Source: an uncultured Sediminibacterium sp. (GTDB lineage: Bacteria; Bacteroidota; Bacteroidia; Chitinophagales; Chitinophagaceae). From it: a stretch of 62,455 nt of DNA. The position numbers were made by a program, and so were the translations under genes. Numbering within the stretch: the stretch's first letter is position 1; each line of letters begins with the position of its first letter. The notes beneath the pieces were generated by a model. It ran no database searches and was not told where the DNA came from. It saw only the letters and a program-made list of their open reading frames with translations. Positions 24,725-33,066 of this stretch are shown one piece after another. Location: contig NZ_CAMLMJ010000025.1 in the NCBI RefSeq assembly GCF_946481145.1, forward strand, positions 1-62,455. The letters are read 5' to 3'.

Positions 24725-25921
24725 ATGAATGCTTGTTATATTATAGATGCAGTTCGCACACCAATAGGAAGATATGGAGGGAAATTAAGTTCAATACGTC
24801 CGGATGATCTTCTGGCGCATGTAATAACAGCGCTTTTAAATAGGAATAATACCATTGATCCTGCTGCTTTTGAAGATGTGATTGCAGGTGCTGCTAATCA
24901 GGCAGGTGAAGATAATCGTGATGTAGCAAGAATGGCTGCTCTTTTGGCCGGATTGCCCGTAACAGTTGGAGGTAATACGGTGAACCGTTTATGCGCCAGT
25001 GGATTACAGGCTGTTATGGATGCATCGAGGGCCATTATGTGTGGAGAAGGAATGTTATACATTGCCGGTGGTGTTGAAAGCATGACACGCGCCCCCTTTG
25101 TAACAGCTAAAGCAGAAGGCGCCTACAGCAGAAAGATAGAAAGTTTCGACACAACAATAGGATGGCGTTTTGTTAATAAAAAACTGGCATCCATGTACCA
25201 TCCTTATAGCATGGGTGAAACAGCAGAAAATGTGGCGAAGGATTGGAATATTGGAAGGGAAGCACAGGATGCTTTTGCGTTTGCATCTCAGCAAAAATAT
25301 TTTGCGGCACTGGAAGCAGGTAAATGGGACGATGAAATTGTAGCGGTTGAAATGATCAATGACCGTTTGATTTCCTGGTTCAACCAGGATGAGCACCCGC
25401 GTCAAACCTCTCTTGAAAAGCTAGCTACTTTAAAACCAGCTTTTGCCAAGGATGGCACTGTTACAGCAGGTAATTCTTCCGGTATCAATGATGGTGCATC
25501 AGCCATGATCCTCGCTAGCGAAGAAGCCGTTAAACTATTTAACCTTCAACCAATGGCAAGGGTAGTGAGTATGGGTGTTGCGGGTGTAGATCCAGCTATT
25601 ATGGGTATTGGACCGGTACCTGCTTCACAAAAAGCCTTAATCAGGGCTGGATTAAACATTAATGACCTTGATCTTGTAGAACTCAATGAGGCATTTGCCT
25701 CTCAAAGTCTTGCATGTATGAAAGACCTTGAACTGGATCCTGAAAAAGTGAACGTGAATGGTGGCTCAATAGCCATCGGACACCCATTGGGTTGTAGCGG
25801 GGTACGTATTTCAACAACACTATTACATGAAATGAATCGTCGCAACTCGAAATATGGATTGGCGACGATGTGTGTTGGCGTTGGACAAGGTGCTGCAGTT
25901 GTTTACGAAGGATTACAGTAA
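24725..25921 (+). CDS. Thiolase, 3-oxoadipyl-CoA/acetyl-CoA acyltransferase type
   Basis: Cleaves 3-oxoacyl-CoA with CoA, or runs in reverse. The start at 24725 (MNACYIIDAVRTPIGRYGG) matches the thiolase N-terminus; upstream in-frame ATGs lie in repeat DNA. Catalytic residues are present: Cys in NTVNRLCASGLQAV, His in GGSIAIGHPLGCSG and Cys in LATMCVGVGQGAA. The loop with GGVESMTRAPFVTAK and the GWRFVNKKL segment is more like 3-oxoadipyl-CoA thiolases (PcaF/PaaJ) than plain acetoacetyl-CoA thiolases. However, no aromatic-degradation genes are nearby, so a general role in fatty-acid or branched-chain degradation is possible. Length is 398 residues. Confidence 0.9.
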   Translation: MNACYIIDAVRTPIGRYGGKLSSIRPDDLLAHVITALLNRNNTIDPAAFEDVIAGAANQAGEDNRDVARMAALLAGLPVTVGGNTVNRLCASGLQAVMDASRAIMCGEGMLYIAGGVESMTRAPFVTAKAEGAYSRKIESFDTTIGWRFVNKKLASMYHPYSMGETAENVAKDWNIGREAQDAFAFASQQKYFAALEAGKWDDEIVAVEMINDRLISWFNQDEHPRQTSLEKLATLKPAFAKDGTVTAGNSSGINDGASAMILASEEAVKLFNLQPMARVVSMGVAGVDPAIMGIGPVPASQKALIRAGLNINDLDLVELNEAFASQSLACMKDLELDPEKVNVNGGSIAIGHPLGCSGVRISTTLLHEMNRRNSKYGLATMCVGVGQGAAVVYEGLQ

Positions 25922-25973
25922 ATGTTTAGGTAGGGGAAATTATTCGTGCAAAGCAAAACAACAGGAAGAACCT

Positions 25974-26005
25974 GGCTTCAAGCTGCAAGCCGCAAGCTAC
26001 AAGCC
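25974..26005. repeat. Family F heptamer arm (single)
   Basis: GGCTTCAAGCTGCAAGCCGC-type heptamers (7-nt period) run for about 32 nt. No full opposing arm was seen within 100 bp. Confidence 0.8.
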
Positions 26006-26123
26006 TTGATGGGTGCTTATTATAGACTTTCTGCTTTTAATGGAATTAAAGAGGGGAGAAAATTTAAAGTCAGTTGCCTGAATAAATAGTTGCTTGCCGT
26101 AAATGCATTATCTGCTATTAATA

Positions 26124-26191
26124 GAACACAGATTTTCATGATTTTCAAGATATATCATGATAAATCATGAAAATCATGAAGATCTCCGTTC
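26124..26191. repeat. Family H palindromic element (GAACACAGATTTTCATGA)
   Basis: Begins GAACACAGATTTTCATGA and ends AATCATGAAGATCTCCGTTC, so the two ends are near reverse complements. The middle repeats a 9-nt word (AAATCATGA) in both orientations. A second copy lies at 30070-30127. From memory, near-identical palindromes occur in other Bacteroidota, but I cannot check here. Confidence 0.85.
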
Positions 26192-26207
26192 CATCATACG
26201 AGACACC

Positions 26208-26243
26208 TACAGCTCGCGGTTAAATTTCCCTGACAACAATAGT
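26208..26243. repeat. Family G core
   Basis: CAGCTCGCGG followed by TTAAATTTCCCTGACAACAA matches, in reverse, the copy at 30024-30056 and the AGCTCGCAG...TTTTCCC tails at 1-46 and 35900-35945. Confidence 0.7.
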
Positions 26244-26295
26244 TTGAATAACTCAACTTTTTTGTTCTTAAAACTGCATGGAAAGCGATTGCTAA

Positions 26296-27048
26296 CTACA
26301 TGTTTTTGCTTTCCAATATACTGATGATTGCTTCCTTTTTTCTTTGTGATACAGGCACAGAAAGCCCGCCTTCTAAAATCAATGCTCCGCCGTCTGATTT
26401 ATCGTAAATGGTAATTTTATCTGGATTTACGAGATAAGAGTGGTGTGTTCGTAAAAACCCCAGCGGCTCTAACAGGGTTTCATATTCTTTCAGGTTTTTT
26501 GAAACCAATATCTCCTTTGCAGACTGTAAATAGAATCGCGTATAAGTGCCATCTGCCATACAATAAAGTATTTCACTAACTTTTACGAAGTAGATATTTT
26601 CAATGTCTTTGAGTACGATGCGTCTGTCTTTATCTGGCTTACCGGCAATTTGCTGGAGCAATATATCTATTTGGTCTTTTAAAGATTTCGACTCGATATT
26701 GGTTGCGGCTTTATCTAAACTAATCTTCAATTCGTCAGGATCAACAGGTTTAAGCAGGTAGTCTATGGCGCTGAATTTAAAGGCGTCTACTGCATACTGG
26801 TTATGCGCCGTAACAAATATCAATTGAAATTTAGGTGCAGGTAATTGCTTCATTAAATCGAAACCGGTACCATCTTCCATTTCAATATCTAAAAAAACAA
26901 TATCCGGATTTTCCGTCTGTATCCGTTGAATACCATCCTTTACACCGGAAGCTTCTACGATTCGGCTGAATGGAAAGCCTATCTGTTTTATAAGTTCACT
27001 TAAGGTATTTCTTATGCCCGGCTCGTTATCAATGATTAATATAGTCAT
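26296..27048 (-). CDS. LytTR-family response regulator
   Basis: Two-component regulator that binds DNA through a LytTR domain. The 250-residue protein has a receiver domain (1-120) with ILIIDNEPG and the phospho-acceptor Asp54 in DIVFLDIEMEDG; K102-type lysine is in DYLLKPVDPDEL. The LytTR domain covers about 145-245 and includes LRTHHSYLVNPDKI and GLSVPVSQRKKE. It is most likely the partner of the LytS-type kinase at 30205-32061 on the same strand, but three plus-strand genes lie between them. Those three genes, starting 147 bp upstream of it in the opposite direction, are plausible targets. Confidence 0.93.
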   Translation of the reverse strand: MTILIIDNEPGIRNTLSELIKQIGFPFSRIVEASGVKDGIQRIQTENPDIVFLDIEMEDGTGFDLMKQLPAPKFQLIFVTAHNQYAVDAFKFSAIDYLLKPVDPDELKISLDKAATNIESKSLKDQIDILLQQIAGKPDKDRRIVLKDIENIYFVKVSEILYCMADGTYTRFYLQSAKEILVSKNLKEYETLLEPLGFLRTHHSYLVNPDKITIYDKSDGGALILEGGLSVPVSQRKKEAIISILESKNM

Positions 27049-27194
27049 GGTTAATTGTGTATGTAAAACTATTTATTAATCACTTATCTATCAAGTTTCT
27101 TCATTTAATAATCGGATTGATTCAAAGATTAATGGTTTAAGTCTAAGACTATTCGCTTAAATACTTTTACTGGCCTAAATCTTTAACCAGGAAT

Positions 27195-28088
27195 ATGAAG
27201 CAGAAATTAGCAGTTTGCTGTGCGATCATTTTTTGCGCCATCGGTTCATTTGCTCAACGAACCGCCTATAGCCGCGAAGGTGCTGAGGCAACTTCAAAGC
27301 AGGTTGAGCTTTTGTTTAAAGACCCTTTCATTTTTAAAAAGGGCAAGGTGAATTTATCTGGCGATAAAACCGAAAATAAATCAGCTGTGATGGAAGCCCT
27401 GGCTATAAGCGACCAGGTAATTAAAGAGTATGAAGATAAAGTGGATGCATTTATCAAAAGTAAGCCAACGGCCATTGTGGTAAAAGACGGGTACCAAAGT
27501 GTAACTGCAAAAGTAAAAAGTTTATCAATTGCCATTGACAAGGCTGCAGACGGCTATAAAAACTGGCGCTCTTTAAGTACGGTTTCTTTCTTGCAAGACC
27601 TGTATTTATACCAGGCTTTTATCAAGGGCGCACTAAAAGTATATCCTGAAGCAATTTCGTTGGAAGAAAAGTTAGGAGAAGTTAAAGCGGCGATTGATCT
27701 GTACGGGACCAGAGAAAACTACCTGAATAAAATGGAAAAGAATCAGGCTGAATATGTTAAAAACCTGAGAATGAAAAAAGCCGTAATGGTTGATGCAACG
27801 GTAGAAGCAAACGCCAAGAAACAATACGAACAAAACTGGCAATCAGAGAAATTGGTAGTAACAAAGGTGAATATCACCACTATTTGGATCATTGAGAAGA
27901 ATGCATTGGATATTCCTTTACACAAAGAAGTAGAAGTAAATCTTGCTATAAAAAAAGCAGATGGCAGTTGTGCCATAGCTAGTGGTTATGTACGTGCTAC
28001 TTATGAAGGAGGCGGCAAATATGGTGCTCCTTTATTAATTATGCCAACCCATCCGATTGTTCTTCCATGTGAGAATTTAACTAAATAG
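27195..28088 (+). CDS. Exported protein of unknown function
   Basis: I do not recognise this 297-residue protein. A signal peptide spans 1-20 (KQKLAVCCAIIFCAIGSFAQ). Residues 30-215 are predicted mainly helical and lysine-rich, with coiled-coil character around EKLGEVKAAIDLYGTRENYL. The last 80 residues look like beta strands (VTKVNITTIWIIEKN, EVEVNLAIKKADGS, GGGKYGAPLLIMP). It is followed after 16 bp by a second exported unknown, so they are likely an operon. It is transcribed away from the LytTR regulator gene. Confidence 0.75.
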   Translation: MKQKLAVCCAIIFCAIGSFAQRTAYSREGAEATSKQVELLFKDPFIFKKGKVNLSGDKTENKSAVMEALAISDQVIKEYEDKVDAFIKSKPTAIVVKDGYQSVTAKVKSLSIAIDKAADGYKNWRSLSTVSFLQDLYLYQAFIKGALKVYPEAISLEEKLGEVKAAIDLYGTRENYLNKMEKNQAEYVKNLRMKKAVMVDATVEANAKKQYEQNWQSEKLVVTKVNITTIWIIEKNALDIPLHKEVEVNLAIKKADGSCAIASGYVRATYEGGGKYGAPLLIMPTHPIVLPCENLTK

Positions 28089-28104
28089 ACCTAATCTGCT
28101 AAAA

Positions 28105-28725
28105 ATGAAACAAGTTTTAATTACTGTTTTACTGCAATGTTCCCTACTCGTCACTGGCTTTTCGCAAGCCAGAGGTGGCAATCCTAAATTTGATGCTGAT
28201 GCAAACCCTTATGAGAAAATAGTTAAGGAATCAGATCAGGGTAAAAGAACCGCCAAATTCTTCCAAAATTTCATTCAACCTCCTGTGCTTCGTGATTATT
28301 TCGATGCATCGCCATGCAACGAATATGTAAACCTTAGCAATACTCGTATCGAACAGTTTACTGATTTTGTAGATGCAATTATAAAAGGTGGAATTGATGC
28401 AAAGCAAATGACAAAAGCTGCCAATGATTTCAAAAAAAGAGGCATAGCCACGCAAATTGCAGATATTGATTACCATACTGGTTATATAGAGAAACAAGGC
28501 ACATTTACTACAGATAACAAAGTGCCGGTTGAAAACCTGCTCTGCAGAGCCAAGGGAAGTTTAGGGGCGATTAAGAGTATCGTTGCTTATTTGGAAGCAG
28601 TAAAGAGATTATTTCCATCCATAGATGATATTGATATGGCTATTCAGAAAGGAAAGAGTACAATACATGCCTATCCCGATAACAAATCATTACTAGACAA
28701 GATTAAACAAAACCTTAATCAATAA
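28105..28725 (+). CDS. Exported protein of unknown function, operon partner
   Basis: A 206-residue protein with a signal peptide (KQVLITVLLQCSLLVTGFSQ). The mature part appears helical. The stretch from about residue 145 (GAIKSIVAYLEAVKRLFPS) resembles in layout the helical region of the gene before it (LYLYQAFIKGALKVYPEAI), so the two may be distantly related; this is a by-eye impression. I know of no family name. It sits 16 bp after its partner. Confidence 0.72.
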   Translation: MKQVLITVLLQCSLLVTGFSQARGGNPKFDADANPYEKIVKESDQGKRTAKFFQNFIQPPVLRDYFDASPCNEYVNLSNTRIEQFTDFVDAIIKGGIDAKQMTKAANDFKKRGIATQIADIDYHTGYIEKQGTFTTDNKVPVENLLCRAKGSLGAIKSIVAYLEAVKRLFPSIDDIDMAIQKGKSTIHAYPDNKSLLDKIKQNLNQ

Positions 28726-28849
28726 ACCTATTATACTGTTTGGGTAAATGCCGCCTGTTGCAGCACTTAAATGTATTGAACTTCCATCTATGTACAGTCA
28801 GCCCTATTGCATATAAATATTGTTTCAATCATATTTCAAATATACATTC

Positions 28850-29908
28850 ATGAAAAAATTAAGTTTTAGTATTTATTATATAATCATTGCAGGTATTTTG
28901 GTATCAGCATGTGGTAAGAAAGGTGATCAGCAAGCTGCTGTAAAAAAACGATATATTTTAACCAATGAATATAACAATGCGAATAACAGTGCGATAGCAA
29001 AATATTTCGTAGATGATGTGCCAACTACAATTGGCAATCCTTCTGTTTCTGAAATATACGGTGAGGATTTAGAGGTTTCGGGAAATGATGTTTATGTTTT
29101 AGCAAGCAGGCGGCCAATATCAGGAGGGGCATTTGATGCAGTAGTTTACAAGAATGGCGTTGAGCTTGTTACTGTTTCTGCTGTTGCCGGGGTCTATTAT
29201 AATTGTTTGGCAGTAAATGGTAGTGATATCTATCTGGCTGGCATGCATTACCCATCTGGAGGTGTCCCTAAAATCATTCAGTGGAAAAATGGTACTGTTA
29301 CATCCATTACTGAAAACACAGGTTCTAATGCAACAGATGCCAGACCTTATGATATGACAATAGCGGGTTCAGACGTTTATATAGCAGGATATGAAACAGC
29401 CACCGGAAGTCCATATAATAAACTGCCCAGGTATTGGAAGAACGGAGTAGCCGTAACACCGAATGCTTCTCCGGGAGTTTATTCTATCATACACAGAATA
29501 GTAGTAGCAGGTAATGATGTTTATTGTGCCGGACAATCGGATGATAAAGCAGTATACTGGAAAAATGGTGTACCTGTTATTTTAAATAGTTTAAGTGGTT
29601 GGTGTTATGGTATTGCAGTTGATGGAGGTAATATTTATGCTGCCGGATCTATATCAGCCAGTCCGGGTATTTATAATGCAGTTAGCTGGAAAAATACCAC
29701 ACAAGCTATGTTAAGTAATATTACAGCTGCTGGAGTGGTTAGCGTTTATGGTATCGGGTTGGATGGAAATGATGTTTACATCATTGGAAGTATGCCGGAG
29801 GCCAATGGCTCAGGCGCAAAATCTGTGTATTGGAAAAACGGCACATTAACGGTACTTCCAACTGGCGATGGATATAATGGCTATGCTTATAGGATAGTTA
29901 TCAAGTAA
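28850..29908 (+). CDS. Lipoprotein with six GNDVY...YWKNG repeats (propeller-like)
   Basis: The start at 28850 gives a lipoprotein signal ending in LVSACGKKG, so the mature protein is anchored by its Cys. The remainder is six tandem repeats of about 45-50 residues, each with a GNDVYVLA/GSDVYIAG strand and a VYWKNG/VYKNG strand. The pattern predicts a beta-propeller with about six blades, possibly completed by the 10-residue ending. The length is 352 residues. It begins 124 bp after the exported pair and may belong to the same unit. Function is unknown; binding of surface ligands is a guess. Confidence 0.85.
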   Translation: MKKLSFSIYYIIIAGILVSACGKKGDQQAAVKKRYILTNEYNNANNSAIAKYFVDDVPTTIGNPSVSEIYGEDLEVSGNDVYVLASRRPISGGAFDAVVYKNGVELVTVSAVAGVYYNCLAVNGSDIYLAGMHYPSGGVPKIIQWKNGTVTSITENTGSNATDARPYDMTIAGSDVYIAGYETATGSPYNKLPRYWKNGVAVTPNASPGVYSIIHRIVVAGNDVYCAGQSDDKAVYWKNGVPVILNSLSGWCYGIAVDGGNIYAAGSISASPGIYNAVSWKNTTQAMLSNITAAGVVSVYGIGLDGNDVYIIGSMPEANGSGAKSVYWKNGTLTVLPTGDGYNGYAYRIVIK

Positions 29909-30023
29909 TTAACCAATGGAGATTGCTAGTATTCAGGATTAAACCTTTCTAAGGTCAGTTTTAGTCTAAAACTATCCAAAGAACATTTCGCCATAACCAG
30001 CAACAAACAGCTTGCAGTAATTA

Positions 30024-30056
30024 TTGTCCAGGGAATTATAGCCGCGAGTTGCAAGT
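30024..30056. repeat. Family G core
   Basis: TTGTCCAGGGAATTATAGCC followed by GCGAGTTGC. It is the reverse-oriented counterpart of 26208-26243. Confidence 0.7.
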
Positions 30057-30069
30057 TATGGTTAGGTTG

Positions 30070-30127
30070 GAACACAGGTTTTCATGATTTTCAGATTTAT
30101 CATGATAAATCATGAAGATCCGTGTTC
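30070..30127. repeat. Family H palindromic element
   Basis: Begins GAACACAGGTTTTCATGATT and ends AAGATCCGTGTTC. Copy of 26124-26191 in reverse orientation, judged by the shared TATTAATAGAAC flank. Confidence 0.85.
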
Positions 30128-30204
30128 TATTAATATAAGCATGCCTAAAATAACTGCCAATCAATGTTTGAATCTTACAGCTCAGGCAAAACGAACGCTC
30201 GAGA

Positions 30205-32061
30205 CTAAACCCGAATTGCTGGAATAGTAATGTCCACTATAGTGCCCGTACCTGCTTGTTCTTTTATGTTAAAGTTAGCCTCGGCATTAAATTTCAGGTT
30301 CAACAAATAAAAACGATCTTTTAAAATTTGACTGGCCCTTGAAATATGGTTTGTTTTTGAGTGATCATTTTTGATGATACCTCTACCGTTATCGGCAATA
30401 CAGATATGAATTTGTTGATCCTGCAATAATAAATCTACATTAATATGTCCTTTATAATCTATGCTGTTAAATCCATGTTCAATGCTGTTCTCAATAAATG
30501 GCTGCATAATCATGGAAGGAATCTGCCACTCATTCAGGTCAATGGCCTCATCGATATTAAAGGAGTAAGTGAATTTTTCAGGGAACCGCATGAGTTGTAA
30601 ATCGATATATTGTTTTAAGAAAGTAATTTCTTCTTCAATGGTAATATAGTCGTTGTAGGTGCTTTCAAGTGTATTGCGCATTAAACGGGAAAATTTTACC
30701 AGGTTTGAAGCAATGATGGACTGGTCTTTTTTTTCAATGAGTAAAGATTGAATTGAGGTCAAAGCATTAAAAAAGAAATGAGGATTCATGCGTGCCCTGT
30801 TTAATCGCTGTTCTGTTTCCAGTACTTTTTGTTTATGCTTTAAAGATTGCTGACGGAGAAAGAATCCAATTACCCCAATCGCTAGTAAAGCGATAATTGC
30901 AAGAAGTAGATAGATTCTCTTTTGAAGAGAAAGTTCCTGGATCGTCTTTTCATTTTTCGCCTGGTTGTATTTCTTTTCCAGTTCATTGATGGTCGCAGTC
31001 TTTTCAATGGAATAAATGCTGTCTCTCAAAAAAGTCATTTCTTCCAATGCAGTTGATGCCCTTTTGAAATCATTGAGTTTTTTTGAACTTTTAAAAATGA
31101 TGTTAAGCGGTTGAATGGCCAGTTGTTTATTAAAACGAAGGGCATAATGATAGGCTGAATCGCCCATTATTCTGGCAGTTGTATAATTGTTTTGCGTAAA
31201 ATAGATTTCACTCTTTACGCTATAACCATTTAACAAAAGCCTGTAAAAATCATAAACGCCTTTTGGACAAGCCTGAATAGCGCTATCGGCATAACGGATG
31301 GCAGTTTGGTATTTTTTTGTGACAAAAAAGTATTGGCTGATTTTGCTATAAGCATCTGCAAGCTCCAGTAAGTTCTCAGGTTTATTTTGTGAAATGCTTA
31401 TGCATTCTGTAGCAAGTAGGAATGAGCTGTCTAAAGATGCTTGCGATTTAGTATGTTGATATGATTCGTAATAACTTTCCGCAACCCTTGTAAGTACTGC
31501 GGCAAGTATTATCGTATCTTTAGAAAGCCGGGCAAATGATAATGCTTTTCGGCTATAATGTAGGTATTTATTGAGTTGTTGCTCTTGCTGAAAAATGGAT
31601 GCCAGATTGATACTTGCCCTTGCTGCTGCATACCAGTCTTTTTCTTCCTCTGCCAGAACAATAGCTTTTAAGGTAATGAATGAAACACTATCCCTATAGC
31701 CTGCTTCCTGGTAATAACGGGCCATTGTGTTGTAAAAACGGATCAGTAACTTTTTACAGTTTAGTTCTTTTTGAATTATTTCTTCTTTGAGAAAATAACT
31801 CCTTGCAAGTGATAACTGTTTTTTTGCAACAGCAATCTGACCTATGCCGTCTAAATAAACAATTTGACAAGCATTATTGGTGGATGCTTTAAGCTCATTC
31901 AATACCAGGATGGCTGAGTCTAATTTACCTGAATTATAATATTTCCCAATTTTTTGCCTGAGCGTGTCTGCCGGTTTGCAATTACAGTCTTCCTGAGCAG
32001 TACAAATGGCAGATATAAAAAGGGAAATAACTAAACCAATTATGCGCATGGCTGATTTCAT
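30205..32061 (-). CDS. LytS-type sensor histidine kinase with TPR sensor domain
   Basis: Sensor kinase of the His_kinase (PF06580-type) family. The 618-residue protein has a signal-like N-terminus (1-22), a periplasmic TPR-type helical region (about 30-370), one membrane segment (about 382-402, YLLLAIIALLAIGVIGFFL) and the kinase core. The phospho-acceptor His lies in ARMNPHFFFNALTSIQ; NSIEHGFNS is the N box and ADNGRGI the G box. It probably signals to the LytTR regulator at 26296. The gene order here (regulator, three exported-protein genes, kinase) is unusual for such pairs, which are mostly adjacent. Confidence 0.93.
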   Translation of the reverse strand: MKSAMRIIGLVISLFISAICTAQEDCNCKPADTLRQKIGKYYNSGKLDSAILVLNELKASTNNACQIVYLDGIGQIAVAKKQLSLARSYFLKEEIIQKELNCKKLLIRFYNTMARYYQEAGYRDSVSFITLKAIVLAEEEKDWYAAARASINLASIFQQEQQLNKYLHYSRKALSFARLSKDTIILAAVLTRVAESYYESYQHTKSQASLDSSFLLATECISISQNKPENLLELADAYSKISQYFFVTKKYQTAIRYADSAIQACPKGVYDFYRLLLNGYSVKSEIYFTQNNYTTARIMGDSAYHYALRFNKQLAIQPLNIIFKSSKKLNDFKRASTALEEMTFLRDSIYSIEKTATINELEKKYNQAKNEKTIQELSLQKRIYLLLAIIALLAIGVIGFFLRQQSLKHKQKVLETEQRLNRARMNPHFFFNALTSIQSLLIEKKDQSIIASNLVKFSRLMRNTLESTYNDYITIEEEITFLKQYIDLQLMRFPEKFTYSFNIDEAIDLNEWQIPSMIMQPFIENSIEHGFNSIDYKGHINVDLLLQDQQIHICIADNGRGIIKNDHSKTNHISRASQILKDRFYLLNLKFNAEANFNIKEQAGTGTIVDITIPAIRV

Positions 32062-32517
32062 AAAATCTTTTCTATCAGAAAGTAATATAAGTTATTTTAT
32101 AACTATAATTCCTTAAAATTGAAGATGCGAGTTGAGGCTATTACTTGCTTTTGCAGTTATTAATTGAAAGCATTCAACTGTTTAAAAAAAGTCATCAATT
32201 ATTTATTATTAAGAAATTGGATATTCTTCTCTCTTTGGAGAAATATTAAGGGGTGAAATACCTGCATTAATCTTTTAAATGAAAGGGTAAATTGAGTCAC
32301 TTAAATGAAGAATGGATTAATTTTTTGGTTGCTATTTGTTGTTTACTAAATTGGTTTTTGAATGTTTAGGCGCCGATGAGCGGAGAATATAGGTTGCAGG
32401 TGGTACTGCTGGAAGAATAGCTTTATTTATATAGAAAAATTTACACTACGTTTTCTGGTAAATGTTGTAACTTTTGCTTTGAAAAACCGTTACGCAAAAA
32501 ACTAAAACCTGATACTC
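32062..32517. other. 456-bp divergent gap, nothing recognised
   Basis: AT-rich stretch between the kinase gene and a small exported-protein gene. I see no ORF, array or RNA gene. A TAACTTTTG near 32468 is a possible imperfect -7 box for the gene at 32518. Confidence 0.5.
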
Positions 32518-32910
32518 ATGAAAAAAATGTTGATGCTTTGTCTACTAATTGGCAGCGCAGTTTTTGTTCAAGCACAGTCTAAAGACAGTACCCTGAACGA
32601 TTTTGTAGGAAAATATAAATTTCCTGATGGAAGTATTGTTACAGAAGTAGTTGTAAGTATGGAAGGGGAAGGACTTATCATGGGCTCAAGTGTGGGCAAT
32701 TCTACCTTAGTAAAAACTGGAGAAGACTTATTTTCTATTACTGCATATGATGGCACTGCTCAGTTTAAGAGAGATGCCAATAAAAAAGTTATTGGTGTAA
32801 ATATTAATGCCGGTGGTTATGTGCTGGAAGGTTCAAAATCAGAGGGCATTGCACTCAATCATGCTGCAGCTATGCTTTTGAAGCGACAAATGTTTTTATC
32901 GGGGAAATAA
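32518..32910 (+). CDS. Small exported protein, DUF3471-like
   Basis: A 130-residue protein with a signal peptide (KKMLMLCLLIGSAVFVQAQ). The mature part has the order of motifs seen in DUF3471 domains: DFVGKYKFPDGSIVTEVVVS, a GLIMGSSVGNSTLV strand, TGEDLFSITAYDGTAQFKRD, and KKVIGVNINAGG. Such domains often sit behind beta-lactamase-like enzymes, but this one stands alone. Function unknown; the family call rests on layout recalled from memory. Confidence 0.72.
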   Translation: MKKMLMLCLLIGSAVFVQAQSKDSTLNDFVGKYKFPDGSIVTEVVVSMEGEGLIMGSSVGNSTLVKTGEDLFSITAYDGTAQFKRDANKKVIGVNINAGGYVLEGSKSEGIALNHAAAMLLKRQMFLSGK

Positions 32911-32915
32911 AATAC

Positions 32916-32962
32916 CTGCTATGGACCATGGACCATAGACCATAGTCCATGGTCCATAGCAG
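32916..32962. repeat. Inverted heptamer arms, family A, perfect 17-bp stem
   Basis: CTGCTATGGACCATGGA (32916-32932) and its exact reverse complement (32946-32962) flank 13 nt of further CCATAGA units. It lies just after the stop codon of the small exported-protein gene and may also end its transcript. Confidence 0.95.
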
Positions 32963-33013
32963 ATTCTGCTTTTCACTTGATTTTGGCACACTGCCAATAT
33001 CTAAAGCTGCCGA

Positions 33014-33043
33014 CTAATACCTAATACCTAACCCCTTACCCCT
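33014..33043. repeat. Family D heptamers (CTAATAC)
   Basis: CTAATAC, CTAATAC, CTAACCC and CTTACCC in register. Single arm between convergent genes. Confidence 0.8.
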
Positions 33044-33066
33044 GTGCATAAAATTTAAACAGGTGC

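Larger units (their letters stand above)
25922..26295. other. 374-bp convergent gap with composite repeats
   Basis: No gene. Contains a family F heptamer arm (25974-26005), a family H palindrome (26124-26191) and a family G core (26208-26243). The H-then-G order is mirrored at 29.98-30.15 kb. Confidence 0.75.
29909..30204. other. Convergent gap with composite repeats
   Basis: No gene. Contains a family G core (30024-30056) and a family H palindrome (30070-30127). The order and orientation are the mirror image of the elements at 26.12-26.24 kb. Confidence 0.75.

Noticed and set aside
24725..25921. Firm assignment of the thiolase as pcaF or paaJ
   Set aside because: Sequence resembles that group, but no aromatic-degradation genes accompany it, so no symbol was given.
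32062..32517. Small RNA gene in the 456-bp gap
   Set aside because: No convincing promoter-plus-terminator pair or stable fold was seen by eye.
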